A stretch of DNA of 18,188 nt from contig JAGMDP010000022.1 of the NCBI GenBank assembly GCA_023128635.1, positions 1 through 18,188 of the forward strand, given 5' to 3'. Of the stretch, positions 1 through 6,559 are shown one piece after another; position 1 is the stretch's first letter; each line of letters opens with the position of its first letter. The position numbers and the translations under genes were made by a program. This stretch comes from Candidatus Heimdallarchaeota archaeon. GTDB lineage: Archaea > Asgardarchaeota > Heimdallarchaeia > JABLTI01. Below the pieces are notes generated by a model. The model did not search any database, was not told the origin of the DNA, and worked only from the letters and a program-made list of their open reading frames with translations.

Positions 1-1199
1 AGTGCAATAAACCCTGCAACAAGAGATCCGACTGATGTAGCAATACCCCAAGAAACTTGAGCTAAACCTGAAAAGCTACCTTTCGTGTCTTCTGAAGAAC
101 AATCCAAAGTATAAGCATTCATCACAATGAAAAACGCTCCATTGCAAAGACCACTAACGACATTAGTTAAGATTACGTATCCCCAAGCATCGAAAATAAC
201 TGCTGGAATGTAAAGAAGAGAAACCGTAAATAGCACAAAGCGTGTGATAACAAGGACTGGTTTGCGACCGATACGATCACCAATTCTCCCACCAAAGAAA
301 CCAGAAATACCAAAACAAATTGCATAAATTGCAGCCACCAATGTTAATTGATAAAATTCCATTCCAAGGTATTTAACTTGAATAATTGGGTAAATAGGCC
401 AGAGAGCTGCCATTGTAATTCCATAGACACTGTTTACAATGATAAAATTCCTAAATGGCTTGTTTTTGAGAGATGTCAACATTCTTGGAGGTTTGTGAAT
501 TAGATCTGGTTTTCTCGTTTCTTTTAAGAAAAGTACTCCAATAGCACTAAGAAGTACACAGAAAGCGCTAATAGCAAAAACGATTCCATACTCGATTTTC
601 CAATCCAATATATAACCATAGGAATTCTCGAGGATGTAAAAGAAACCAGTCAATATTAACATTAAAGCAACACCAACTCCTTGTCCAATCGCTGTTAATT
701 TTCCAATGAAAGTTGTTCTGCCTTGAATTTCAGTCACATCACCTAGTGCCGCATTCCAAACTGGGAAACTTATACTGAAAGAAAAAGCATGAATTGTGAT
801 AACAATAATCAACATAATTTGGCTTCTATAGGAAAAAGCTAGAAGTACGGTTGCTGCAAAACTTAAGAAAAAACCTATAATAAGAAATATTTTTCTTCCT
901 CTCTTATCACTGAGCCGACCAAAAAACTCTTGAAAAAGTGCTTTCGATAAATTGCGAATTGCAGTTAAATATCCCAAAATACCTATAGTAACTATATTAG
1001 CTGCAAAATACTGGAAAAAATTTAATAAAATTAAATCTGAGCTATTGCTGCCAGTGGAGATCAACCAAAAAAGCTTTTTTTGCTTTGGTTTTTTTTCTTC
1101 AATTACGTCTTCTGATTCGTTCTTATCCAATATCTCATTTGAATTTTCATCAATCCCAGCAGTTGAATTGCTCTGTAGATCTAGTTTCTCATCAGACAA
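1..1199 (-). CDS. Major facilitator superfamily transporter (3' part cut by window edge)
   Basis: This is a multi-pass membrane transporter of the major facilitator superfamily, substrate unknown. About 399 codons are visible and the C-terminus lies beyond position 1. After an acidic and lysine-rich cytoplasmic tail of about 40 residues (SDEKLDLQ...EEKKPKQKK), hydrophobic segments begin at LFWLIST. The MFS loop 2-3 motif appears as GRLSDKRGRK, and its counterpart in the second half as GGRIGDRIGRKPVLV. It is a clear paralog of the next gene upstream: both share WNA.LGDVT, VYGITM...WP and NAYTLD. The start is taken as TTG at 1199-1197, the only ATG, GTG or TTG in the open frame after the last upstream stop; GTGA lies about 6 nt upstream. 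The gap to the upstream gene's stop is 74 nt, so co-transcription is likely. Family is confident; specificity cannot be read. Confidence 0.85.
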   Translation of the reverse strand, partial: MSDEKLDLQSNSTAGIDENSNEILDKNESEDVIEEKKPKQKKLFWLISTGSNSSDLILLNFFQYFAANIVTIGILGYLTAIRNLSKALFQEFFGRLSDKRGRKIFLIIGFFLSFAATVLLAFSYRSQIMLIIVITIHAFSFSISFPVWNAALGDVTEIQGRTTFIGKLTAIGQGVGVALMLILTGFFYILENSYGYILDWKIEYGIVFAISAFCVLLSAIGVLFLKETRKPDLIHKPPRMLTSLKNKPFRNFIIVNSVYGITMAALWPIYPIIQVKYLGMEFYQLTLVAAIYAICFGISGFFGGRIGDRIGRKPVLVITRFVLFTVSLLYIPAVIFDAWGYVILTNVVSGLCNGAFFIVMNAYTLDCSSEDTKGSFSGLAQVSWGIATSVGSLVAGFIA

Positions 1200-1273
1200 T
1201 TTTTCACAGGAACTCTCCAGTAATAGCTTAACAATCCAAAGTATTGAAGCTAAAAAAGAATTTCTAATCTCTA

Positions 1274-2629
1274 CTAATCCATCGTAACAGGGACCTTATC
1301 TATGAAAAGATACCCCGTAGCAGCCATTACTCGAAGAATAGTAGTTCCTATACACATAGCAATGATTGCTGGTCGTATAGGGTCGTCATAACCCAAAGCA
1401 TCGAATTTTGCCTCTAGTGCTACAACAATGAAGCCTGAAATAAGTGAACCAATGAAGGTAGTAATGCCATAAAACATTTCTCGCATACCACTGTACGCGC
1501 CCATCAACTCACCAGGGGCCATATCGAGCGTATAAGCATTTATTGCTACAAGGTTTAAACCCGTTCCTACTCCACCCACCATTCGAGAAATGAGGAGTAA
1601 AGCCCATCTATTGGTGGCGACTGCTGGAATCATGCTTACAGGGAAGAAGATGAGAATTGCTATAGAAATGATAATAGTAGGTTTACGACCGATCTTATCG
1701 CAGATTTTGCCACCAATTATTGTTGTTAACCCTATGAAAACAGCAAAAGCAGAAGTCAGAACAGCCAACTTTGAAAAACTATCACCCAGATTAAGGAGAT
1801 TCTCATCTGTTATGACTATGGGATTAATAGGCCAAATTATTGACATGGTGATACCATAAACAGATTGCACTATCAAGAATTTACGAAAACTCTTGTCTTT
1901 CAGAGAAACCCACATCTTAGGTATTTCTTTTTGTTTTTCTACTGAAACAACATGAGTTTCTTTCATAAAGAAAATCAAGACAATGCATAGTAAGGCATTA
2001 AACGAAGCCATTATCCAAACAATACCAAATTGTGTATTATTACCAATATAGTGGACTTTACCAAAAATAGTAAGGACATTTTCATATCTACTCTCAATTA
2101 TAGCAAAAATACCAGCAAGACCAAGAGTCAATACTACAGAAAATATACGTGCTACTGAAGTAATACGTCCAATAAAAGTGGCTCTGGAACTAGGTTGAGT
2201 AACATCTCCTAAAACAGCATTCCAAGAGGGAATAATAAAACTTACAGAAAGTGCTTGAATAACTGAAGTTAAAATTAGAAACCACTGTACTCGATAGAAA
2301 ATCAATGGAAGAGGAATTAGAAAACTGATAATGAAGCCAAAGATAAGAATCTTCTTTCTACCTATTTTATCTGAAAGACGACCAATGGAACCTTGGAATA
2401 AACCACTGATTAAATTTCTAATAGATGTTATGAAACCAATTGCTGCTTTAGAGACACCATAAATTAAAGCAAAAGCAGAATAAAATTGCATGAAGATATT
2501 GATGTTCGCTGTAGAAAACATAGAAATTAACCAGAGAACACCTTTTTTGTTGCCATTGAGATGAAGATCTTCTTTCTTTTCTTGGTTGGAAGAATCTGGA
2601 ATATCTTCTAACTTTTCATCACTGGACGT
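1274..2629 (-). CDS. Major facilitator superfamily transporter, tandem paralog, probable ACG start
   Basis: This is an MFS transporter (451 residues from the proposed start; about 12 membrane segments are expected for the family). Loop motifs GRLSDKIGRK and GGKICDKIGRKPTIII mark the two six-helix halves, and NAYTLD, WNAVLGDVT and VYGITMSIIWP match the downstream paralog. The first ATG is at 2521, but starting there would cut into the first membrane helix (GVLWLISMFSTANIN). The frame is open upstream and encodes a tail (SSDEKLED...) that aligns with the paralog's SDEKLDL tail. That stretch contains no ATG, GTG or TTG. The best candidate is ACG at 2629-2627, eight bases after an AGGAG motif and exactly where the paralog starts. 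ACG initiation, a sequencing error (ATG misread as ACG) or a real start-codon mutation are all possible. The conservative call is 1274-2521. Confidence 0.85.
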   Translation of the reverse strand, partial: TSSDEKLEDIPDSSNQEKKEDLHLNGNKKGVLWLISMFSTANINIFMQFYSAFALIYGVSKAAIGFITSIRNLISGLFQGSIGRLSDKIGRKKILIFGFIISFLIPLPLIFYRVQWFLILTSVIQALSVSFIIPSWNAVLGDVTQPSSRATFIGRITSVARIFSVVLTLGLAGIFAIIESRYENVLTIFGKVHYIGNNTQFGIVWIMASFNALLCIVLIFFMKETHVVSVEKQKEIPKMWVSLKDKSFRKFLIVQSVYGITMSIIWPINPIVITDENLLNLGDSFSKLAVLTSAFAVFIGLTTIIGGKICDKIGRKPTIIISIAILIFFPVSMIPAVATNRWALLLISRMVGGVGTGLNLVAINAYTLDMAPGELMGAYSGMREMFYGITTFIGSLISGFIVVALEAKFDALGYDDPIRPAIIAMCIGTTILRVMAATGYLFIDKVPVTMD

Positions 2630-2637
2630 CTGACTAT

Positions 2638-2642
2638 CTCCT
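2638..2642 (-). promoter_or_regulatory. Shine-Dalgarno AGGAG preceding an ACG codon
   Basis: AGGAG on the minus strand lies 8 nt before ACG at 2629-2627, the usual spacing in this window. It supports initiation about 36 codons upstream of the first ATG of the transporter. A TATA-like CTTTTTATCG at 2663-2654 would place transcription start near 2632, which would leave this Shine-Dalgarno motif outside the transcript. If that promoter were used the motif could not act, so a promoter further upstream (for example TTTATT near 2722-2714) is needed. Confidence 0.5.
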
Positions 2643-2710
2643 AAAATAGTATTCGATAAAAAGAAAACACAAACATAAAAAAGGATTTGGATACAATCAA
2701 CATTTCAAAG

Positions 2711-2726
2711 GAAATAAAACAAAAAA
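2711..2726 (-). terminator. T-rich transcript end of the propeller gene
   Basis: On the minus strand TTTTTTGTTTTATTTC begins about 10 nt after the TAA stop of the propeller gene. Archaeal factor-independent termination commonly uses such T-tracts without a hairpin. The same stretch could serve as promoter-proximal AT-rich DNA for the transporter downstream. Confidence 0.45.
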
Positions 2727-2736
2727 CTGGATTTTC

Positions 2737-3921
2737 TTATCTTCGTTTTCTTTTAAGAAAAATCAGGAAAGCAGAAACACCTACAAAAAAGATTAGAAAA
2801 GCAGATTGATTCAATGAAATTGTAATCGGGGGATAATTAACTTGATAAATTATTAATCCTTCCGATCCAGCTGCAAGATAAAAATCATTTCCGTCAATTG
2901 CAAAACCTTGGGCATCTAATTCCTCTTCACTAGATTGGTAAACAAACTCAAGATGATTAAGATTAGTTGCATTTAAAACACGAAAATCAAAACCGTATGT
3001 CTTCATGTAAATGTACCCATCTGAAAAAATGAAATCCCAATTTTCTTCGGAAACATAAAAACGATTTATCTCATCAAGATCAAAGGGATCTGTAAGGTTG
3101 AAAACAGTAAAGTTTCTCCCAGAAGAACCGTATTTAGTAGGTCTTGTAAGAGTATAAGCAATTGATTCCACAAAATGAATTCTAGTAATAGAGAAATCCG
3201 TGCAATTTTTAACCATAAATGGATTTAACGGATTAGAAATATCAAGCACCAAATACCCATTAGCATAAGAACCAAGGAAAACGAAAGATTCATGAATTCC
3301 AATAGCTGCAGGGGAAAAACCTGTTGCGGAAAAATTGCCATGAAGATAAGGAGAATTTGCAACTTCTACATTATAAATCCTAAAATCACCACTACTAGCA
3401 ACAAAAAGAAAATTGTCAATAAGACAAATATCATAGATTAATCTTTGAACATTAAACTCTTGAACAAGCACTGGATTGGCTGGGTCGGAAACGTCGAGAA
3501 CCATAATTTTGTTCGTCCAGCAATAAATATAATCGTGCCAGTAAGCAATAACGAAAATGTAATCGCCAAAAGCAATCACTTGTTCAGGCCAAGGAATCTC
3601 ACCTTGATAACTACCAAATTGATTGAATGTCCCAAGTAAAGATGGATTAGAAGGATCTGAAATATCTAAAATAGCAAGATAATCACCCGTACAAACATAA
3701 GCGATGTCCTCATCAATAGTCACATCAAGAGCATACACACCTTCTTCTACAACCCATTGACCTACTTCTGTGAAAGCAAAATCCTCCCCCGGAGAATTCT
3801 CAGGCTTGTTTACCCCTTGAGTTTGAAGAGAATTCGTACAAACCAGTAAACCCACAACTAAGAAGGATAAAAATAAAACACCAAATTTTGGCTGTGATGA
3901 TTTATTGCAGGTTAAAACCAT
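2737..3921 (-). CDS. Secreted/membrane-anchored LVIVD-repeat beta-propeller protein
   Basis: This is an extracytoplasmic beta-propeller anchored by one C-terminal helix; the ligand is unknown. The 394-residue product begins with a signal-like hydrophobic stretch (FGVLFLSFLVVGLLV). The body contains seven repeats of the LVIVD type (a strand ending in a hydrophobic patch, then LDISDPSNP or a variant), e.g. LAILDISDPSNPSLLG, MVLDVSDPANPVLV, LVLDISNPLNPFMV and FTVFNLTDP. The last, LIIYQV, lacks the DPxNP tail. Seven copies would close one seven-bladed propeller. The end is a membrane helix (AFLIFFVGVSAFLIFL) followed by KRKRR, giving an outside-facing protein with a basic cytoplasmic tip. The start is ATG 3921, since AAGGAG ends 8 nt upstream; GTG at 3927 has only 2 nt spacing. 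It lies between a transporter and an acetyltransferase with its own T-tract, so it is probably transcribed alone. Confidence 0.85.
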   Translation of the reverse strand: MVLTCNKSSQPKFGVLFLSFLVVGLLVCTNSLQTQGVNKPENSPGEDFAFTEVGQWVVEEGVYALDVTIDEDIAYVCTGDYLAILDISDPSNPSLLGTFNQFGSYQGEIPWPEQVIAFGDYIFVIAYWHDYIYCWTNKIMVLDVSDPANPVLVQEFNVQRLIYDICLIDNFLFVASSGDFRIYNVEVANSPYLHGNFSATGFSPAAIGIHESFVFLGSYANGYLVLDISNPLNPFMVKNCTDFSITRIHFVESIAYTLTRPTKYGSSGRNFTVFNLTDPFDLDEINRFYVSEENWDFIFSDGYIYMKTYGFDFRVLNATNLNHLEFVYQSSEEELDAQGFAIDGNDFYLAAGSEGLIIYQVNYPPITISLNQSAFLIFFVGVSAFLIFLKRKRR

Positions 3922-3929
3922 ACACACAA

Positions 3930-3935
3930 CTCCTT
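3930..3935 (-). promoter_or_regulatory. Shine-Dalgarno AAGGAG that selects ATG 3921
   Basis: AAGGAG on the minus strand is 8 nt before ATG 3921-3919 and only 2 nt before the alternative GTG at 3927-3925, favouring the ATG. A TATA-like TTTTAATATT at 3971-3961 is suitably placed for a short leader containing this motif. Confidence 0.65.
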
Positions 3936-3980
3936 TCCAAGAATATAATAAGAAAATGACAATATTAAAATTCTTGTAAG

Positions 3981-4002
3981 AAAACCAAAAAAGAAATAAA
4001 AA
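3981..4002 (-). terminator. T-rich transcript end of the GNAT gene
   Basis: Minus-strand TTTTTATTTC followed by TTTTTTGG and TTTT starts about 20 nt after the TAA stop of the acetyltransferase gene. There is no convincing hairpin. It fits an archaeal T-tract terminator. Confidence 0.45.
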
Positions 4003-4023
4003 TTCCTTTGTAAAATCAAATGA

Positions 4024-5097
4024 TTAAAGGGAATCAAAATGTTTAGCTAATTGATCAATAGTAATCTGAGCACCAACTGATTCCTTATGAACTTTAAAAC
4101 CAAGACGATTATTTATCGAAAGCATGGGAGCATTTGTTGTAGCATTTCCTGTAGTGATAATATTAACCTCGGGATACTTTTCACGAACATATAGTAACAT
4201 AGCAGCTTTTAGCCATTTACCAATTCCGCGACCACGATATTCTAGTTGAACACCAGTCAAAATTTGGGAAATCATTGTTGTTCGTTCAGGATTATATCTC
4301 ATTTCAGTTAGACCTGAAATCTTTCCATCTGATTCTTTAGAAATTATAGTAATCCAAGTACGATTCATTTTTTCAAACATTTCTTCCATTGATCTATAGC
4401 TTTCAGGTGTGAAAACAATTGCACCAACATCTAATTCGCCAAATGGTTGTTGATTAGTAACTTCTGTATAAACCTTGCAAAATTCTTCTAGTAATTCTTC
4501 TGGAATTTTTTGAACTATTTCTAACGATGACTCCGGTGATTTTTTAGGCCCTTCTTTAGCCCAAGAGTCAATCATTTTCCAATCTACATTTTTGAGTTGT
4601 AACCGGCTATCTACACCTGAGAGAGCAACTTGTGCGCCAATAGTTTTCAAAAAAGCTTTTCCATCCTTATTATCAGATCCAGTCACAAGTAATTTTTTGT
4701 TATGTTCAACAGCAAAATCATTTACTTGTTTCAATAATCTAGTACCAATTCTTTTTCGACGATACGGTTTTAATAAGTAAATATCAAATTGGATCAGATG
4801 TTTTGTTCCTTCATAAGAAGGAGATGCTTCAAGAATAAGCCCTTGCATAATTTCGCCGATTTGTTTATTGGTGCTACTATCAATGACACTAGACAAGTGA
4901 ATTCCAAATTCAGGATTTTGTACATTTTGTTGCATAGAATTTTTAGCAAATTCATCACTAGATAATGGGTCATTAGGATTTTCCTCCATATGCTTCAATC
5001 TTCTGAATTCATGGTATCGTTCCCATTCACTATCTGATCCATTTAATGGATCGAATTTCTCAACCGTTATCTCGGGTGAATTGTTTTTCTTAGACAT
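4024..5097 (-). CDS. Tandem double-GNAT-domain N-acetyltransferase
   Basis: This cytoplasmic protein has two GNAT folds and presumably transfers an acyl group from acyl-CoA to an amine; the substrate is unknown. The product is 357 residues from ATG 5097. The N-terminal domain (about 10-180) has a degraded acetyl-CoA loop YRRKRIGTRLL near residue 112, where RKRIGT stands in for the Q/RxxGxG/A consensus. The C-terminal domain (about 195-357) has a canonical loop YRGRGIGKWL near residue 287 and the usual closing NNRLGFK. The C-terminal half is therefore probably catalytic and the N-terminal half may be weakened or structural. Double-GNAT organisation is also seen in mycothiol synthase-like enzymes, but nothing here shows that reaction. 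GTG at 5106 is an alternative start. It is transcribed divergently from an ArsR-like regulator across a palindrome at 5128-5150, which suggests control by that regulator. Confidence 0.82.
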   Translation of the reverse strand: MSKKNNSPEITVEKFDPLNGSDSEWERYHEFRRLKHMEENPNDPLSSDEFAKNSMQQNVQNPEFGIHLSSVIDSSTNKQIGEIMQGLILEASPSYEGTKHLIQFDIYLLKPYRRKRIGTRLLKQVNDFAVEHNKKLLVTGSDNKDGKAFLKTIGAQVALSGVDSRLQLKNVDWKMIDSWAKEGPKKSPESSLEIVQKIPEELLEEFCKVYTEVTNQQPFGELDVGAIVFTPESYRSMEEMFEKMNRTWITIISKESDGKISGLTEMRYNPERTTMISQILTGVQLEYRGRGIGKWLKAAMLLYVREKYPEVNIITTGNATTNAPMLSINNRLGFKVHKESVGAQITIDQLAKHFDSL

Positions 5098-5127
5098 TTC
5101 AATCACTTTATTTCCTATTTAATAATA

Positions 5128-5150
5128 ATATTTCGATATTATCGAAATAT
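5128..5150. promoter_or_regulatory. Perfect 23-bp palindrome, probable operator in divergent promoter region
   Basis: Two perfect 11-bp arms, ATATTTCGATA (5128-5138) and its reverse complement (5140-5150), flank a single central T at 5139. The site lies between the divergent GNAT and winged-helix genes. A TATA-like element for the GNAT gene (TATTAAAT, 5124-5117) abuts it on one side, and the regulator's TATA-like element starts about 20 bp away on the other. Such dyads are typical binding sites of dimeric ArsR-type regulators; that the neighbouring regulator binds here is inference. Confidence 0.7.
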
Positions 5151-5169
5151 ATTCACTTCATCGTTATAT

Positions 5170-5177
5170 TTAAATAT
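5170..5177 (+). promoter_or_regulatory. TATA box of the ArsR-like regulator gene (leaderless transcript)
   Basis: TTTAAATA is centred about 26 bp before the A of ATG 5199, so transcription should begin at or next to the start codon. No Shine-Dalgarno motif precedes this ATG, consistent with a leaderless mRNA. Confidence 0.6.
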
Positions 5178-5198
5178 TTCCAAATACATGTAATAAAT

Positions 5199-5891
5199 AT
5201 GAAGCGATTAAAATTTATGAAACCAAAGACAGAGTCACCAGATGCAGGAACAGTAGACGCATTGGAAGTGCTGTTAGATCCTATACGATCAAAGATTGTT
5301 TTTGAGATAATTTTCAAAGGAGAAGTAACAGCAGACAAGCTAGTTGATATTACAAAGAAATCCAGAAGTACAATTTCTCACCATTTAAAGAAATTAGTTG
5401 AGAGCGGATTAATTGATGTTTATATGAATCCAACAGGGAAAATAAAATACTATAGAATTAATCAGAATATTACAGACATGATGTACACATTGGATAAAGA
5501 AAGCCTATTAGCAAGTCCAATCGAAGAACGTTCTGCTTTTGTTTTAGACATGCAACAATTTTTTGTAATTATAAATCATATCTATACAAGCGTTCTCACA
5601 GACCAGATAAAGAAATTAGAACAAAACCAACCATTTGAAGACGTCTTTTATGATGAGAAGACAGGAGATTTATGGTACAAAATAAAAGGAAAAAGTTATC
5701 CAATACCATATCATTCTTCAATTATAACAAATGAAGAAGAAGCTCTTTTCCTTATAGGGAAAATGAGAGAAGTTATGAAAGAATACCAAGAGAAATTTGG
5801 AGGACCAGAAGGAATAATGGAGAGACTAAAGGAAGAACCAAAATATCTCTTCAAAGCTCAGATTTTTCCTTATCTAGATATAGAGGAGTAA
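5199..5891 (+). CDS. ArsR-like winged-helix transcriptional regulator
   Basis: This is a cytoplasmic DNA-binding regulator of 230 residues. A winged helix-turn-helix spans about residues 18-92. LLDPIRSKIVFEII is the typical ArsR opening helix, SRSTISHHLKKLVESGLI (55-72) contains the recognition helix, and GKIKYYRI (80-87) is the wing. The C-terminal 130 residues, largely helical with a short strand-rich part (DLWYKIKGKSYPI), resemble no domain I recognise and may bind an effector or dimerise. No cysteine metal site is visible, which argues against a metal sensor of the SmtB/ArsR type. ATG 5199 is supported by TATA spacing; ATG 5217 is a weaker alternative. It is divergent from the GNAT gene across a perfect palindrome, so autoregulation plus control of that gene is likely. 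Its stop is only 14 nt from the 3' end of the convergent tRNA gene. Confidence 0.85.
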   Translation: MKRLKFMKPKTESPDAGTVDALEVLLDPIRSKIVFEIIFKGEVTADKLVDITKKSRSTISHHLKKLVESGLIDVYMNPTGKIKYYRINQNITDMMYTLDKESLLASPIEERSAFVLDMQQFFVIINHIYTSVLTDQIKKLEQNQPFEDVFYDEKTGDLWYKIKGKSYPIPYHSSIITNEEEALFLIGKMREVMKEYQEKFGGPEGIMERLKEEPKYLFKAQIFPYLDIEE

Positions 5892-5905
5892 AAATAGAAA
5901 GAAAA
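5891..5905 (-). terminator. T-rich transcript end of tRNA-Val
   Basis: Minus-strand TTTTCTTTCTATTTT follows directly after the encoded CCA of the tRNA. It overlaps the stop codon of the convergent regulator gene by one base. Confidence 0.5.
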
Positions 5906-5982
5906 TGGTGGGCGAGGCCGGATTTGAACCGGCGACCTTCTGCTAGTAAGGCAGACGTCATACCGAGCTAGACCACCCGCCC
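5906..5982 (-). tRNA. trnV: tRNA-Val(UAC), CCA encoded, unusual U37
   Basis: The minus strand folds as a complete cloverleaf. The acceptor stem is GGGCGGG/CTCGCCC with one G-U pair, followed by discriminator A and an encoded CCA (5908-5906). The D loop contains GG and closing A. The anticodon stem is TCTGC/GCAGA and the T arm is GCCGG-TTCAAAT-CCGGC. The seven-base anticodon loop CTTACTA (5950-5944) places TAC at 34-36, decoding GUA valine. G1-G3 and the D-arm sequence also resemble archaeal valine tRNAs. Position 37 is U where a purine is normal. There is no intron and no long variable arm. The gene lies downstream of a small membrane-protein gene on the same strand and converges on the regulator gene. 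Confidence 0.93.
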
Positions 5983-6055
5983 TGGGTTATTCTTTTTCGC
6001 TTCTTTTTTCTTTTTGAATCTTTCGTTTAATAGCTAGTTTTTGTTTCTTGTTCTT

Positions 6056-6415
6056 TTATCTGAAGAACATCACTATTATTGCTATCATTCCCGCTAGAAT
6101 TATGGTTACCAGAAAAATCAGTATTGGTATGCTTAATCCCATTACCACTTCTTTTCTGTAGCTCTTGACTGGTTTATAGTATTCATCTAAGTAATAGTAT
6201 GCTACTGTTCCTCGTATATCCGAATGAATTCTCTCTTCTACTACTAGTTCATTTAATGCGTACATATCATACTTTGATGTTTTAAGTTCAGTTTCTTCTA
6301 TTGCACTTTTTTCATCGAACGCTTTTCTCTCGAGTAAGTGTTCTAGAATCGCTCTCTTACTTGCGTTACTTGATTTAATGTGGTCTATTGGTCCTTCATC
6401 TACTTCAGGGGTCAA
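6056..6415 (-). CDS. Small protein with winged-helix-like head and C-terminal membrane anchor
   Basis: I do not recognise this 119-residue protein. Residues 1-75 are charged and look like a small helix-helix-strand unit. KRAILEHLLERK, SAIEETELKTSKYDMYALNELVVEERI and GTVAYYYLDEYY follow the order of a winged helix-turn-helix with its wing. After a basic stretch (KPVKSYRKE) a single hydrophobic helix (VVMGLSIPILIFLVTIILAGMIAIIVMFF, about 91-118) ends the protein one residue from the C-terminus. It would thus be tail-anchored with the head in the cytoplasm. The start is TTG 6415, the first start codon after an in-frame TGA; a weak GTGA precedes it. A TATA-like GGAATTTAATC at 6468-6458 is suitably placed. 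It is divergent from the carboxypeptidase pair. Membrane-bound transcriptional regulation is possible but unproven. Confidence 0.65.
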   Translation of the reverse strand: MTPEVDEGPIDHIKSSNASKRAILEHLLERKAFDEKSAIEETELKTSKYDMYALNELVVEERIHSDIRGTVAYYYLDEYYKPVKSYRKEVVMGLSIPILIFLVTIILAGMIAIIVMFFR

Positions 6416-6517
6416 GTTGCTTTCTCACACTGTTTTTTGTGAAGATATTCTATGCCTTGATTAAATTCCTTTTGGTAATTTGAGCATTTAGTAGAGCTTA
6501 TCAATCTCAATGAAATA

Positions 6518-6525
6518 CTTAAAAT
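6518..6525 (+). promoter_or_regulatory. TATA-like box upstream of the carboxypeptidase pair
   Basis: CTTAAAAT lies about 26 bp upstream of the GGAG motif and about 38 bp upstream of the preferred TTG start at 6560, consistent with a short leader. No T-tract separates the two carboxypeptidase genes, so this promoter probably serves both. Confidence 0.45.
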
Positions 6526-6546
6526 TACATTTATTCTAATCCGCTT

Positions 6547-6550
6547 GGAG
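6547..6550 (+). promoter_or_regulatory. Shine-Dalgarno GGAG that selects TTG 6560
   Basis: GGAG lies 9 nt before TTG 6560. The upstream TTG at 6545 overlaps this motif and has none of its own. Residue-by-residue alignment with the second carboxypeptidase also places the start at 6560. Confidence 0.65.
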
Positions 6551-6559
6551 AATATTACT

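Noticed and set aside
952..1287. Plus-strand open frame of 111 codons.
   Set aside because: It lies opposite the two transporter genes, whose minus-strand frames carry clear family motifs; its translation has no recognisable feature.
1590..1859. Plus-strand open frame of 89 codons.
   Set aside because: It is antisense to the transporter's second half and only mirrors its motif codons.
2519..2556. A classical -1 slippery heptamer (A AAA AAG, 2548-2542) after ATG 2556 would shift MATKK into the transporter frame.
   Set aside because: The transporter frame is already open and matches the paralog's tail upstream of this site, so no frameshift is needed; the heptamer most likely reflects a lysine pair in an AT-rich genome.
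5199..5891. Metal-sensing ArsR/SmtB assignment for the winged-helix regulator.
   Set aside because: No cysteine or clustered histidine metal site is present; only the DNA-binding fold is supported.
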